DNA of 5,596 nucleotides from Acidimicrobiaceae bacterium (GCA_003157945.1 PMFY01000412.1:1-5596); one strand, 5' to 3'; positions 1 to 5,596 are shown, counted from the stretch's first letter. A program made the numbers and translations. Notes: generated from the letters alone by a model not told the origin.

Positions 1-58
1 ACTGCTAATGAGTTGACCTGGGTAACTGGGTCCGAGGGTTCAAATCCCTCCCTCTCCG
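1..58 (+). tRNA. tRNA-Ser (anticodon GCU), 3' part only
   Basis: The 5' acceptor strand, D-arm and first half of the anticodon stem lie outside the window. Visible parts: anticodon loop CTGCTAA at 2-8 with anticodon GCT at 4-6 (reads AGC/AGU serine codons); 3' anticodon stem 9-13; a long class II variable arm in which GACC (15-18) pairs with GGTC (29-32); T-arm GAGGG-TTCAAAT-CCCTC at 34-50; acceptor 3' strand CCTCTCC at 51-57; discriminator G at 58, as expected for tRNA-Ser. The bases after G58 are CTG, so the CCA end is not encoded and must be added after transcription. The long variable arm, discriminator G and GCT anticodon agree, so the identity is secure even though the gene is cut. Confidence 0.95.
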
Positions 59-65
59 CTGCACC

Positions 66-98
66 GGTCGGGCCCCTCAGATGCGAGGGGGCCCGACC
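66..98 (+). terminator. G/C-rich hairpin after tRNA-Ser
   Basis: The 13-base arm 66-78 is the reverse complement of 85-98 except for one extra G in the right arm, leaving a 6-base loop (AGATGC, 79-84). This is the strongest inverted repeat between the tRNA and rimO. It begins 8 bases after the mature tRNA end. No T-run follows, as is usual for terminators in high-GC actinomycetes. Reading it as the tRNA transcription terminator is inference; it could also be a 3' processing or stability element. Confidence 0.7.
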
Positions 99-192
99 CG
101 CGTCCGGGCCCCGTCGACCCGGCGCCCCACCCGCGGCCCACCCCGAACCGACGCCCCACGACCCCCGGGGAGCCTGCGACGCCCCACCCCGG

Positions 193-198
193 TAGATT
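193..198 (+). promoter_or_regulatory. Candidate -10 element for leaderless rimO transcript
   Basis: TAGATT fits the actinobacterial -10 consensus TANNNT. Its last T lies 7 bases before the GTG at 205, which places +1 on the start codon itself. No ribosome-binding purine run precedes the GTG, which fits a leaderless mRNA. It is also one of the few A/T-richer spots in the C-rich spacer 99-204. No convincing -35 hexamer was found. The motif is short, so the support comes mainly from position and the missing ribosome binding site. Confidence 0.55.
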
Positions 199-204
199 GT
201 CCCG

Positions 205-1617
205 GTGGCCGAGCGGTACTGGATCGAGACCTTGGGCTGCCCGAAGAACCAGGTCGACTCGGACAAATTGGTCGGGACGTTGACCGGGGACGGCTTCGAG
301 GCGGCCGCCTCCCCCGAGGAGGCGGACCTGGTGGTGGTCAACACCTGTGCCTTCATCGAGGCCGCCCGCCAGGAGTCCATCGACACCGTCCTCTCCCTTT
401 CCGACTCCCGACGCGACGGCGCCCGCCTGGTCGTGACCGGCTGCATGGCGGAGCGCTATGGCGACGAGCTGGCCGAGGCGCTGCCCGAGGTCGACCTCGT
501 GGCTCCCTTCGGCGCCCCGCTGACGGGGGATGCCCACGGGGGGTCGCACCTCCACGACGGGGTCCCGACGCCGGTCACCCTCGGCACCAAGCCCACGACC
601 GGTCCCGTTCCGGCGTTCGACCTCCTGAACCTGCCCCGCCCGCGCTCCTCGGCGCCCTGGGCCTACGTGAAGGTGGCCGAGGGCTGCGACCGCAACTGCG
701 GCTTCTGTGCGATCCCCTCGTTCCGGGGCAAGCAGCGGTCACGCTCTACGGCGTCGATCCTCACCGAGGTCGACGAGTTGGGCGGGTCGGCCGGCACCCT
801 GTCCGAGGTCGTGCTGGTGGCCCAGGACCTGTCGTCGTTCGCACTGGACCGGTCGGGCGGCCGCACCGTGCCGCGGATCGACGGACCGGCGGTGGGCGGT
901 CACCGCCCGATCGTCGACCTGGTGGCCGCGGTGTCGGCCCGCGTGCGGTGGACCCGGCTGCTCTACCTCTACCCGTCGACCCTCGATGACGCGCTGGTGG
1001 ACGCGATACTGGCGACCGGCGTGCCCTACTTCGACCTCTCCCTGCAGCACGTGTCGCGGCCCCTGCTCAAGCGCATGCGGCGCTGGGGCGAGGGTGACCG
1101 CTTCCTCGAGCGGATCCGCTCGATCCGCTCGGCCGAACCGACCGCCGCCTTCCGCTCGTCGTTCATCGTCGGCTATCCCGGCGAGACCGAGCAGGACCAT
1201 GACCGGCTCCTGGCCTGGATCCAAGAGGCCCAGCTCGACTGGGTCGGGTTCTTCCCCTTCAGCAACGAGGCGGGCACCTACGCCGCCGACCTCGACGGCC
1301 AGGTGCCCGAGGCGTTGGTGCACGAGCGGATCCGCGAGTGCACCGAGCTCCAGGACGGCATCACGACGCGCCGCCGTGAGGACCTCATCGGGACCACGGT
1401 CGAGGTGCTCGTCGACGCGCCCGGCGAGGCCCGCACCTACCGCGAGGCCCCCGAGATCGACGGCATCGTCACCGTCCCCACCCACCTGCCGGTCGGCTCT
1501 TTCGTGCAGGTGATGGTCACCGACGCCGACGGGCCGGACCTGACCGCCGACCCCGTCGACGGCCCGCGTGGCGCGGGGTCCCCGTTGGCGACCGTCGGCA
1601 CCGGGGGACCGGCATGA
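205..1617 (+). CDS. rimO: Ribosomal protein S12 methylthiotransferase RimO
   Basis: Cytoplasmic radical-SAM enzyme of the MiaB/RimO family. The family uses two [4Fe-4S] clusters and SAM to add a methylthio group to a conserved aspartate of ribosomal protein S12. The 470-residue protein shows the N-terminal UPF0004 domain with its three cluster cysteines C12 (TLGCPKNQ), C48 (NTCAFIE) and C80 (TGCMAER). The radical-SAM signature is C161-x3-C165-x2-C168, followed by AIPSFRGKQRSR. Further family blocks are YLYPSTLDD, SLQHVSRPLLKRMRR and FIVGYPGETE, with a C-terminal TRAM-like region at about 390-445 (EIDGIVTVP near its middle). AIPSFRGKQRSR, YPSTLDD and the SLQH block favour RimO over MiaB. It is about 30 residues longer than E. 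coli RimO, mainly a Gly/Pro/Asp-rich tail and a Gly-rich insert near 215-235. The GTG start at 205 was chosen because it puts the UPF0004 motif at the usual distance and sits behind a leaderless -10. The stop overlaps the pgsA start by 4 bases (ATGA), implying translational coupling. Confidence 0.95.
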   Translation: MAERYWIETLGCPKNQVDSDKLVGTLTGDGFEAAASPEEADLVVVNTCAFIEAARQESIDTVLSLSDSRRDGARLVVTGCMAERYGDELAEALPEVDLVAPFGAPLTGDAHGGSHLHDGVPTPVTLGTKPTTGPVPAFDLLNLPRPRSSAPWAYVKVAEGCDRNCGFCAIPSFRGKQRSRSTASILTEVDELGGSAGTLSEVVLVAQDLSSFALDRSGGRTVPRIDGPAVGGHRPIVDLVAAVSARVRWTRLLYLYPSTLDDALVDAILATGVPYFDLSLQHVSRPLLKRMRRWGEGDRFLERIRSIRSAEPTAAFRSSFIVGYPGETEQDHDRLLAWIQEAQLDWVGFFPFSNEAGTYAADLDGQVPEALVHERIRECTELQDGITTRRREDLIGTTVEVLVDAPGEARTYREAPEIDGIVTVPTHLPVGSFVQVMVTDADGPDLTADPVDGPRGAGSPLATVGTGGPA

Positions 1618-2219
1618 GCGACGGCGCCCTCGACCCGGCGATCCAGGGGCCCGCCGGTCACCGAACGACGACGTTCGGGCCCTCGGCCCTGCTGACCCCG
1701 GCCAACGCCATCACCATGCTCCGACTGCTGGCGACGCCCGTGGTGATCGTGCTGATCATGCTCTGGGGGGCGAGCTGGTTCACCTTCGTCTTCGGCGGCC
1801 TGCTGGCCCTGTCCGACGGCATCGACGGCTGGCTGGCCCGCAAGCAGGGGACCACCCGGTCAGGTGCCTTCCTCGACCCGCTGGCCGACAAGGTCGTGGT
1901 GCTCGGCGCGCTGGTCGCCCTGGTGGCCAAGGGCATCGTGTGGTGGCTCCCGGTGGCCGTCATCGCCGTCCGGGAGATCGCCATGAGCATCTACCGCTCG
2001 GTCGCCGGCCGGCACGGCATCTCCATCCCGGCCCGCAACTCGGCGAAGTTCAAGACCCTCGTCCAGGACATCGCCATCGGCATGTGCCTGGCCCCTCCGC
2101 TGGCCGGGCACTGGACGCTGCTCAACGGCGCCATGTGGGTGGCCGCCTTCCTGACGGTGTTCACCGGGGCGCAGTACTACGTCGACGGTCGGCGGGCCGC
2201 CGTCGAACGGGCGGGCTGA
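1614..2219 (+). CDS. pgsA: CDP-alcohol phosphatidyltransferase, probable CDP-diacylglycerol-glycerol-3-phosphate 3-phosphatidyltransferase (PgsA)
   Basis: Integral membrane enzyme of the CDP-alcohol phosphatidyltransferase family. PgsA makes phosphatidylglycerol phosphate from CDP-diacylglycerol and glycerol-3-phosphate, the committed step to phosphatidylglycerol and cardiolipin. The 201-residue protein carries the family motif with D68, D71-G72, A75-R76, G84, D88 and D92 (text SDGIDGWLAR, then GAFLDPLADK). These aspartates bind metal and substrate. Hydrophobic segments lie at about 33-65, 94-122 and 150-185, matching the multi-helix fold. The cytosolic N-terminus contains TPANAITMLRLLATP, a common PgsA opening. 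Between R76 and G84 there are 7 residues where E. coli and B. subtilis PgsA have 8. The ATG overlaps the rimO stop by 4 bases and no separate promoter is seen, so it should be co-transcribed with rimO. The exact head-group substrate is inferred from gene order (rimO-pgsA-cinA is common in actinomycetes); family membership is certain, the PGP synthase role likely. Confidence 0.88.
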   Translation: MSDGALDPAIQGPAGHRTTTFGPSALLTPANAITMLRLLATPVVIVLIMLWGASWFTFVFGGLLALSDGIDGWLARKQGTTRSGAFLDPLADKVVVLGALVALVAKGIVWWLPVAVIAVREIAMSIYRSVAGRHGISIPARNSAKFKTLVQDIAIGMCLAPPLAGHWTLLNGAMWVAAFLTVFTGAQYYVDGRRAAVERAG

Positions 2220-2225
2220 GCCGGC

Positions 2226-3515
2226 GTGCGTGTCGAGATCGTGGCGGTCGGCACCGAGCTCCTGCTCGGGCAGATCGCCGACACCAACTCGCAGTGGCTC
2301 GGCGAGCACCTGGCCGCCATCGGGGTGGGCTCCCACTTCCACCAGGCGGTGGGGGACAACCACGAGCGGATCGTGCTCGCCTTCCGCACGGCCCTGGCCC
2401 GCAGCGACGCGGTCATCGTCTGCGGGGGCCTGGGGCCCACCCACGACGACATCACCCGGGACGCCCTGGCCGAGGTCATGAACGTGCCCCTGCGGCGCGA
2501 CGAGGCGGTCGTCGAGCGCATCCGGACGATGTTCTCGAGCCGCGGCCGGGCCATGCCGGACTCAAACCTGCGCCAGGCCGACGTGCCTGAGGGGGCGACC
2601 CTGATCGTGCAGACGATGGGGACCGCCCCCGGCCTGATCTGCCCGGTCGGGCACAAGGTGGTCTATGCGGTCCCCGGGGTGCCCTACGAGATGTCGGACA
2701 TGTTCGAGCGGGCCATCGCCCCCGACCTGCAGGCGCGGATGGCCGAGCGGGGCGAGTCGTCCGGGACGATCGCCAGCCGGGTGATCCGGACCTGGGGGAT
2801 GAGCGAGTCCGGTCTGGCCGAGGCGCTCGCCGCCTACATCGACGGGCTGGACGAGGCGGCCGGCGCCGACCCGTCGGGGGGGACCGCCACCATCGCCTTC
2901 CTGGCCAGCGGCATCGAGGGGATCAAGGTGCGGGTCACCGTCCGGGCCGCCGACGACGCCACCGCCGCGGCGTCGCTCGACCGGCACGAGGCGGCGGTGC
3001 GGTCGATCCTGACCGGGGTGGCCGGCGACGTGGTGTTCGGGATCGACGACGAGGCCATCGAGGACGCGGTGGCCCGGGCGCTCGCCGTCCACGGCCTCAC
3101 CCTCGGCCTGGCCGAGTCGCTGACCGGCGGCCTGGCGGCGTCGCGACTGGTCAACGTCCCCGGCGCCAGCGAGTGGTTCCGAGGCTCCGTGGTGTCGTAC
3201 GCGTCCGAGGTGAAGTTCGACGTCCTCGGCGTGCCCGAGGGCCCGGTGGTCACCGAGGACGCGGCCCGGGCCATGGCCGACGGCGCCCGCCGGGTGCTGG
3301 GGGCCGACGTGGGCCTGTCGGTCACCGGCGTGGCGGGGCCGACCGAGCAGGACGGCCGGCCCGTCGGCACGGTGTTCGTGGGCCTGGCCCGTCCCGACCG
3401 CGCCACCGAGGCGGTCGCGTTCACCGTGCCGGGCGACCGCGACCGGATCCGTCAGTACGCCACCATCGCCGCACTCGACTTCCTGCGTCGGTCACTCGAC
3501 TCGACGCCGGCCTGA
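2226..3515 (+). CDS. cinA: CinA-family protein: COG1058-type pyrophosphatase / NMN deamidase
   Basis: Two-domain cytoplasmic protein of pyridine-nucleotide metabolism, 429 residues (B. subtilis CinA is about 416). The N-terminal MoCF-like domain (about 1-170) has AVGTELLLGQIADTNS at 7-22, CGGLGPTHDDITRD at 66-79 and YAVPGVPYEM at 147-156. In studied homologues it hydrolyses ADP-ribose-type pyrophosphates. The C-terminal domain (about 275-425) is the PncC-type NMN amidohydrolase, converting NMN to NaMN plus ammonia. It shows AESLTGG at 296-302, WFRGSVVSYASEVK at 317-330 and TGVAGPTEQDGRPVGTV at 367-383. The usual AESCTGG has Leu in place of Cys here, and the usual YSNxxK reads YASEVK. The GTG start at 2226 begins the first beta strand (VRVEIVAVGTE) and lies 6 bases after the pgsA stop, with no strong ribosome binding site, so translation is probably coupled. 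It forms the end of the rimO-pgsA-cinA unit and converges on the DUF3048 gene. Confidence 0.95.
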   Translation: MRVEIVAVGTELLLGQIADTNSQWLGEHLAAIGVGSHFHQAVGDNHERIVLAFRTALARSDAVIVCGGLGPTHDDITRDALAEVMNVPLRRDEAVVERIRTMFSSRGRAMPDSNLRQADVPEGATLIVQTMGTAPGLICPVGHKVVYAVPGVPYEMSDMFERAIAPDLQARMAERGESSGTIASRVIRTWGMSESGLAEALAAYIDGLDEAAGADPSGGTATIAFLASGIEGIKVRVTVRAADDATAAASLDRHEAAVRSILTGVAGDVVFGIDDEAIEDAVARALAVHGLTLGLAESLTGGLAASRLVNVPGASEWFRGSVVSYASEVKFDVLGVPEGPVVTEDAARAMADGARRVLGADVGLSVTGVAGPTEQDGRPVGTVFVGLARPDRATEAVAFTVPGDRDRIRQYATIAALDFLRRSLDSTPA

Positions 3516-3524
3516 ACTGACCGA

Positions 3525-3539
3525 CGTCCGGCCCGGACG
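3525..3539. terminator. Short hairpin between convergent cinA and DUF3048 genes
   Basis: CGTCCG (3525-3530) and CGGACG (3534-3539) are perfect reverse complements around a GCC loop. The hairpin sits in the 39-base gap between two convergent stop codons and would form in transcripts from either side. It has no T-run and only 6 bp, so its role as a bidirectional terminator rests mainly on location. Confidence 0.45.
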
Positions 3540-3554
3540 GCCTGCCCATCGCGG

Positions 3555-4778
3555 TCAGGGACGGGTCGTGGAGGTGGCCGAGGGTGCGGCGGCGGGTGCC
3601 GCCGTGGTGGTCACGGCCACGCCCTGGGGCGCCAGCTCCTCCCAGGTGTTGCCCGGCTGCAGGGTGATCGTGGCGCCACCGGTGGTCCGCAGCGTCGCCG
3701 GCTGGGTGAGGGACGACCGGCTCCACGTGCCGGTGATGGCGATGCCGTTGCGCAGCACGACGGCGGGACCCGTGCCGATGGCGTTGACCTCGACCTCGTA
3801 GCCGCCCTCGTTGTTCTCGAGCCACGGTCCGGTGCTGGTGGGCACGGTCAGCACGACCACGTTGGTCGCCGCCGTCTGGCTGCCGTCGACCAGCTTGTCG
3901 GGCACGCCCGAGTAGGACCGCAGGTAGGTACCGGTGGTGGCGTTCCACGTCCAGGTGACGTCGGAGGTGGCGGAGAACGGCACGTGGACGCTGGCGCCCG
4001 ACCCCGCCACGGTGCCGGTGGGCGGCGCGGGCGAGTAGGTGAATATCGGCGCCGGCGGTGTGGTGTCACCGGGCACGAGCGCCCAGGCCGGGGTGGTCGA
4101 GGTGAACGTGGAGTAGGGGGCGTACCGGCCGGAGGGATGGATGATCACCGAGTTGTACCCACCCAGCAGGATGTTCTGGTCCTGTAGGGGGGCGGCCGAC
4201 AGCAGGGCGAGCACCGGGGGGATGCCACCGGCGTGGACGAAGATCGGATTGGAGAGCTGCGACAGGATGGCGACGTCCGGCTGGCGGGCCGACCGCAGGT
4301 CGCCGACGAGGTCGGCCCCCTGGCACTGGAACACGGCGAGGAGCCGCGTGTAGGTGCCCTCCACCGGCTCCTCGAAGACCACGTCCGCCTGGTTGAGTCC
4401 GGCCGACGGGCGGTCCGCGGTGTAGTTGCCGATCTTGACGGCCAGGGCCGGGCGGGCCGGCACCGTCCCGCCGGACGGCGGTGTGCCCGTCAGCGGGCAG
4501 GTGGTGGTGTGGACCGCGGGATGGGTGGTGGTGGTCGTCGCCACGGTCTTCTTGGCGGCGGAGTTGTGGCTGAGCACGAGCGCCAGGACCACGCCGATCA
4601 GCACGACGACGGCCGCACCGAGCACGTACCAGCGGGTCCTCGAGCCGTGATCGCGCTGGGCGCGCCGCTCCTGGCGGGTCATGATGGAGGGCGGCCCCTG
4701 GCCGTCCGACGGGGGTCCGGCGCCGTCGCCGGAACCCGGACCGGGGGCCGGCGGAGGGGTCGTGTCGTCGCTCGGCAT
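3555..4778 (-). CDS. DUF3048 (YerB-family) membrane-anchored extracytoplasmic protein
   Basis: 407 residues; molecular function unknown. Residues 1-48 form a Pro/Gly/Asp-rich then Arg-rich cytoplasmic head (RRAQRDHGSRTRW). One transmembrane helix spans about 50-70 (YVLGAAVVVLIGVVLALVL). A Thr-rich linker (about 78-93) leads to the external part. No lipobox Cys follows the helix, so it is a signal anchor rather than the lipoprotein form seen in B. subtilis YerB. The N-terminal DUF3048 domain (about 108-230) has VKIGNYTADRPSAGLNQADV, VFEEPVEGTYTRLLAVFQ, VGDLRSARQPD and FVHAGG. The DUF3048_C-like domain (about 262-388) has TWTWNATTGTYLRSYSG, TNVVVLTV, and GTWSRSS to LQPGNTWEELAP. The tail is Thr/Ala/Pro-rich. 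C94 and C152 are the only cysteines and could form a disulfide. The start at 4778 was preferred over M33 because a TANNNT element lies 7 bases upstream and M33 has no ribosome binding site. It is convergent with cinA and divergent from recA. A cell-envelope role is inference. Confidence 0.9.
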   Translation of the reverse strand: MPSDDTTPPPAPGPGSGDGAGPPSDGQGPPSIMTRQERRAQRDHGSRTRWYVLGAAVVVLIGVVLALVLSHNSAAKKTVATTTTTHPAVHTTTCPLTGTPPSGGTVPARPALAVKIGNYTADRPSAGLNQADVVFEEPVEGTYTRLLAVFQCQGADLVGDLRSARQPDVAILSQLSNPIFVHAGGIPPVLALLSAAPLQDQNILLGGYNSVIIHPSGRYAPYSTFTSTTPAWALVPGDTTPPAPIFTYSPAPPTGTVAGSGASVHVPFSATSDVTWTWNATTGTYLRSYSGVPDKLVDGSQTAATNVVVLTVPTSTGPWLENNEGGYEVEVNAIGTGPAVVLRNGIAITGTWSRSSLTQPATLRTTGGATITLQPGNTWEELAPQGVAVTTTAAPAAAPSATSTTRP

Positions 4779-4785
4779 CGCGGTG

Positions 4786-4791
4786 ACGCTA
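4786..4791 (-). promoter_or_regulatory. Candidate -10 element for the DUF3048 gene
   Basis: Read on the minus strand the hexamer is TAGCGT (TANNNT), 7 bases before the ATG at 4778. Transcription would therefore start on or one base before the start codon. No purine-rich ribosome binding site precedes the ATG. The arrangement parallels rimO and suggests leaderless transcription. No clear -35 element is visible. Confidence 0.5.
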
Positions 4792-4836
4792 GTGCGATGG
4801 GGGAGGGCCGACGGGGACTCCCGGAGATCCCCCCAT

Positions 4837-4850
4837 CGAACAGACGTTCG
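4837..4850. promoter_or_regulatory. LexA operator (SOS box) upstream of recA
   Basis: CGAACAGACGTTCG matches the Gram-positive/actinobacterial LexA box CGAACRNRYGTTYG at every defined position, with perfect 5-bp half-sites CGAAC and GTTCG around a 4-base spacer. It lies 4 bases upstream of the recA -10 candidate, inside the -35/-10 spacer, where bound LexA would exclude RNA polymerase. It also lies 59 bases from the start codon of the divergent DUF3048 gene, probably too far upstream to block that promoter directly. DNA damage would release LexA through RecA filaments, closing the usual autoregulatory loop. Confidence 0.93.
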
Positions 4851-4854
4851 GGTC

Positions 4855-4860
4855 TACAGT
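4855..4860 (+). promoter_or_regulatory. Candidate -10 element of the SOS-controlled recA promoter
   Basis: TACAGT fits TANNNT and lies just downstream of the LexA box. Transcription would begin near 4867, giving a leader of about 168 bases before the recA ATG. No good TTGACA-like -35 is seen at 16-18 bases upstream (about 4831-4838), which is common for actinobacterial promoters. Confidence 0.65.
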
Positions 4861-4866
4861 GGACCT

Positions 4867-4913
4867 GTCGCACCGCAGTCAACCGCCGCAATGCAGTCGG
4901 CGTCGCACCGCAG
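4867..4913 (+). repeat. 12-bp direct repeat in the recA leader
   Basis: GTCGCACCGCAG occurs exactly at 4867-4878 and again at 4902-4913, 35 bases apart. The first copy starts at the predicted transcription start. A related fragment, GCAGTC, occurs at 4876-4881-side and 4893-4898-side positions within and between the copies. Downstream the leader holds small G/C hairpins: GGGC/GCCC at 4932-4943 and CCCC/GGGG at 4950-4960. No known riboswitch was recognised. The role is unknown; chance duplication in G/C-rich DNA cannot be excluded. Confidence 0.6.
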
Positions 4914-4966
4914 GCGAGGGGAACCGAGTCCGGGCCGCAGCCCACGGGACCCCTCCGGGGGACGGG

Positions 4967-4988
4967 CGTCACACCCCTTCCGTACGGT
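4967..4988 (+). promoter_or_regulatory. Possible second recA promoter (weak PafBC-like layout)
   Basis: TACGGT at 4983-4988 fits TANNNT and would start transcription near 4995, with a leader of about 40 bases that keeps the ribosome binding site. Exactly 8 bases upstream lies CGTCACAC (4967-4974), which shares GTCR with the mycobacterial LexA-independent damage motif TGTCRGTG-N8-TANNNT but lacks its first T and the GTG. The -10 also overlaps the 8-bp palindrome CCGTACGG (4980-4987). The match is partial, so this is a tentative call. Confidence 0.3.
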
Positions 4989-5015
4989 CGGCCGGGTCAA
5001 GTGAACGACAGCACC

Positions 5016-5021
5016 GAGGAG
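5016..5021 (+). promoter_or_regulatory. recA ribosome binding site
   Basis: GAGGAG is the best Shine-Dalgarno match in front of recA, 13 bases before the ATG at 5035, which is longer than ideal. It sits in the purine-rich run GAGGAGAAG. An in-frame TGA at 5002-5004 closes the recA frame upstream, and no other in-frame ATG or GTG lies between that stop and 5035, which fixes the start. Confidence 0.65.
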
Positions 5022-5034
5022 AAGCAGACAAGAC

Positions 5035-5596
<562 letters not shown>

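Noticed and set aside
1..58. tRNA 3' end as a phage or element attachment site
   Set aside because: tRNA genes are common integration targets, but no integrase, direct repeat of the tRNA end or foreign-looking gene follows; housekeeping genes do.
81..989. Long plus-strand open frame overlapping rimO
   Set aside because: Its translation is Arg/Pro/Gly-rich with no recognisable domain. It is a shadow of rimO in another frame, typical of G/C-rich DNA with few stops.
739..1485. Long minus-strand open frame opposite rimO
   Set aside because: Antisense shadow: composition mirrors the rimO codon pattern, with no domain, promoter or ribosome binding site.
1568..2590. Plus-strand open frame spanning pgsA and into cinA
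   Set aside because: Arg/His/Pro-rich low-complexity product running across two well-supported genes in a different frame.
2834..3424. Minus-strand open frame opposite cinA
   Set aside because: Ser/Thr/Arg/Pro-rich antisense shadow without any family motif.
3586..3606. Inverted repeat of GGCGGC/GCCGCC type near the DUF3048 3' end
   Set aside because: It lies inside the Ala/Pro-rich coding tail and is explained by Ala codons; too early in the gene to serve as its terminator.
4914..4970. Riboswitch-like G/C-rich stretch (GAGGGGAACC and following hairpins) in the recA leader
   Set aside because: Compared from memory with the c-di-AMP (ydaO) riboswitch because of GGGGAACC, but the other conserved blocks are absent and recA is not a known target.

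Overview
The window is chromosomal DNA from a high-GC bacterium, most likely an actinomycete (Actinomycetota, perhaps an Acidimicrobiia-like lineage). The phylum call rests on strong G/C preference at third codon positions, the rimO-pgsA-cinA-(recA) gene order, GTG starts, a mycobacterial/Bacillus-type LexA box, and -10 hexamers set 6-7 bases ahead of start codons as in leaderless transcription. The class-level guess is inference only. I see no mobile element, CRISPR array, integrase or rRNA, and no convincing new multi-gene system. This is mostly housekeeping sequence with an interesting regulatory interval in front of recA.

Layout, left to right. The 3' part of a tRNA-Ser(GCU) gene (1-58) is followed by a strong G/C hairpin (66-98) and about 100 bases of C-rich spacer. 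A TANNNT -10 element (193-198) then lies exactly where a leaderless rimO mRNA would need it. Three tightly packed plus-strand genes follow: rimO (205-1617, ribosomal protein S12 methylthiotransferase), pgsA (1614-2219, CDP-alcohol phosphatidyltransferase, overlapping rimO by 4 bases) and cinA (2226-3515, 6 bases after pgsA). They probably form one operon. A short spacer with a 6-bp hairpin separates cinA from a convergent minus-strand gene (3555-4778). That gene encodes a membrane-anchored DUF3048 (YerB-family) protein with a Pro-rich cytoplasmic N-terminus and a two-domain extracytoplasmic part.

The 256-base divergent interval 4779-5034 carries the DUF3048 promoter candidate, a perfect LexA/SOS box (4837-4850), a recA -10 candidate (4855-4860), and a leader of about 168 bases. 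The leader contains a 12-bp direct repeat, a possible second promoter, a tiny ORF overlapping the recA start, and a purine-rich ribosome binding site. recA begins at 5035 and runs off the right edge, giving the first 187 residues with Walker A, catalytic Glu, Walker B and loop L1 intact.

Functionally, rimO, pgsA and cinA serve ribosome modification, anionic phospholipid synthesis and pyridine-nucleotide salvage. recA stands under its own DNA-damage control. In many actinomycetes cinA and recA lie on the same strand; here the inverted DUF3048 gene sits between them, so cinA is unlikely to be co-transcribed with recA.
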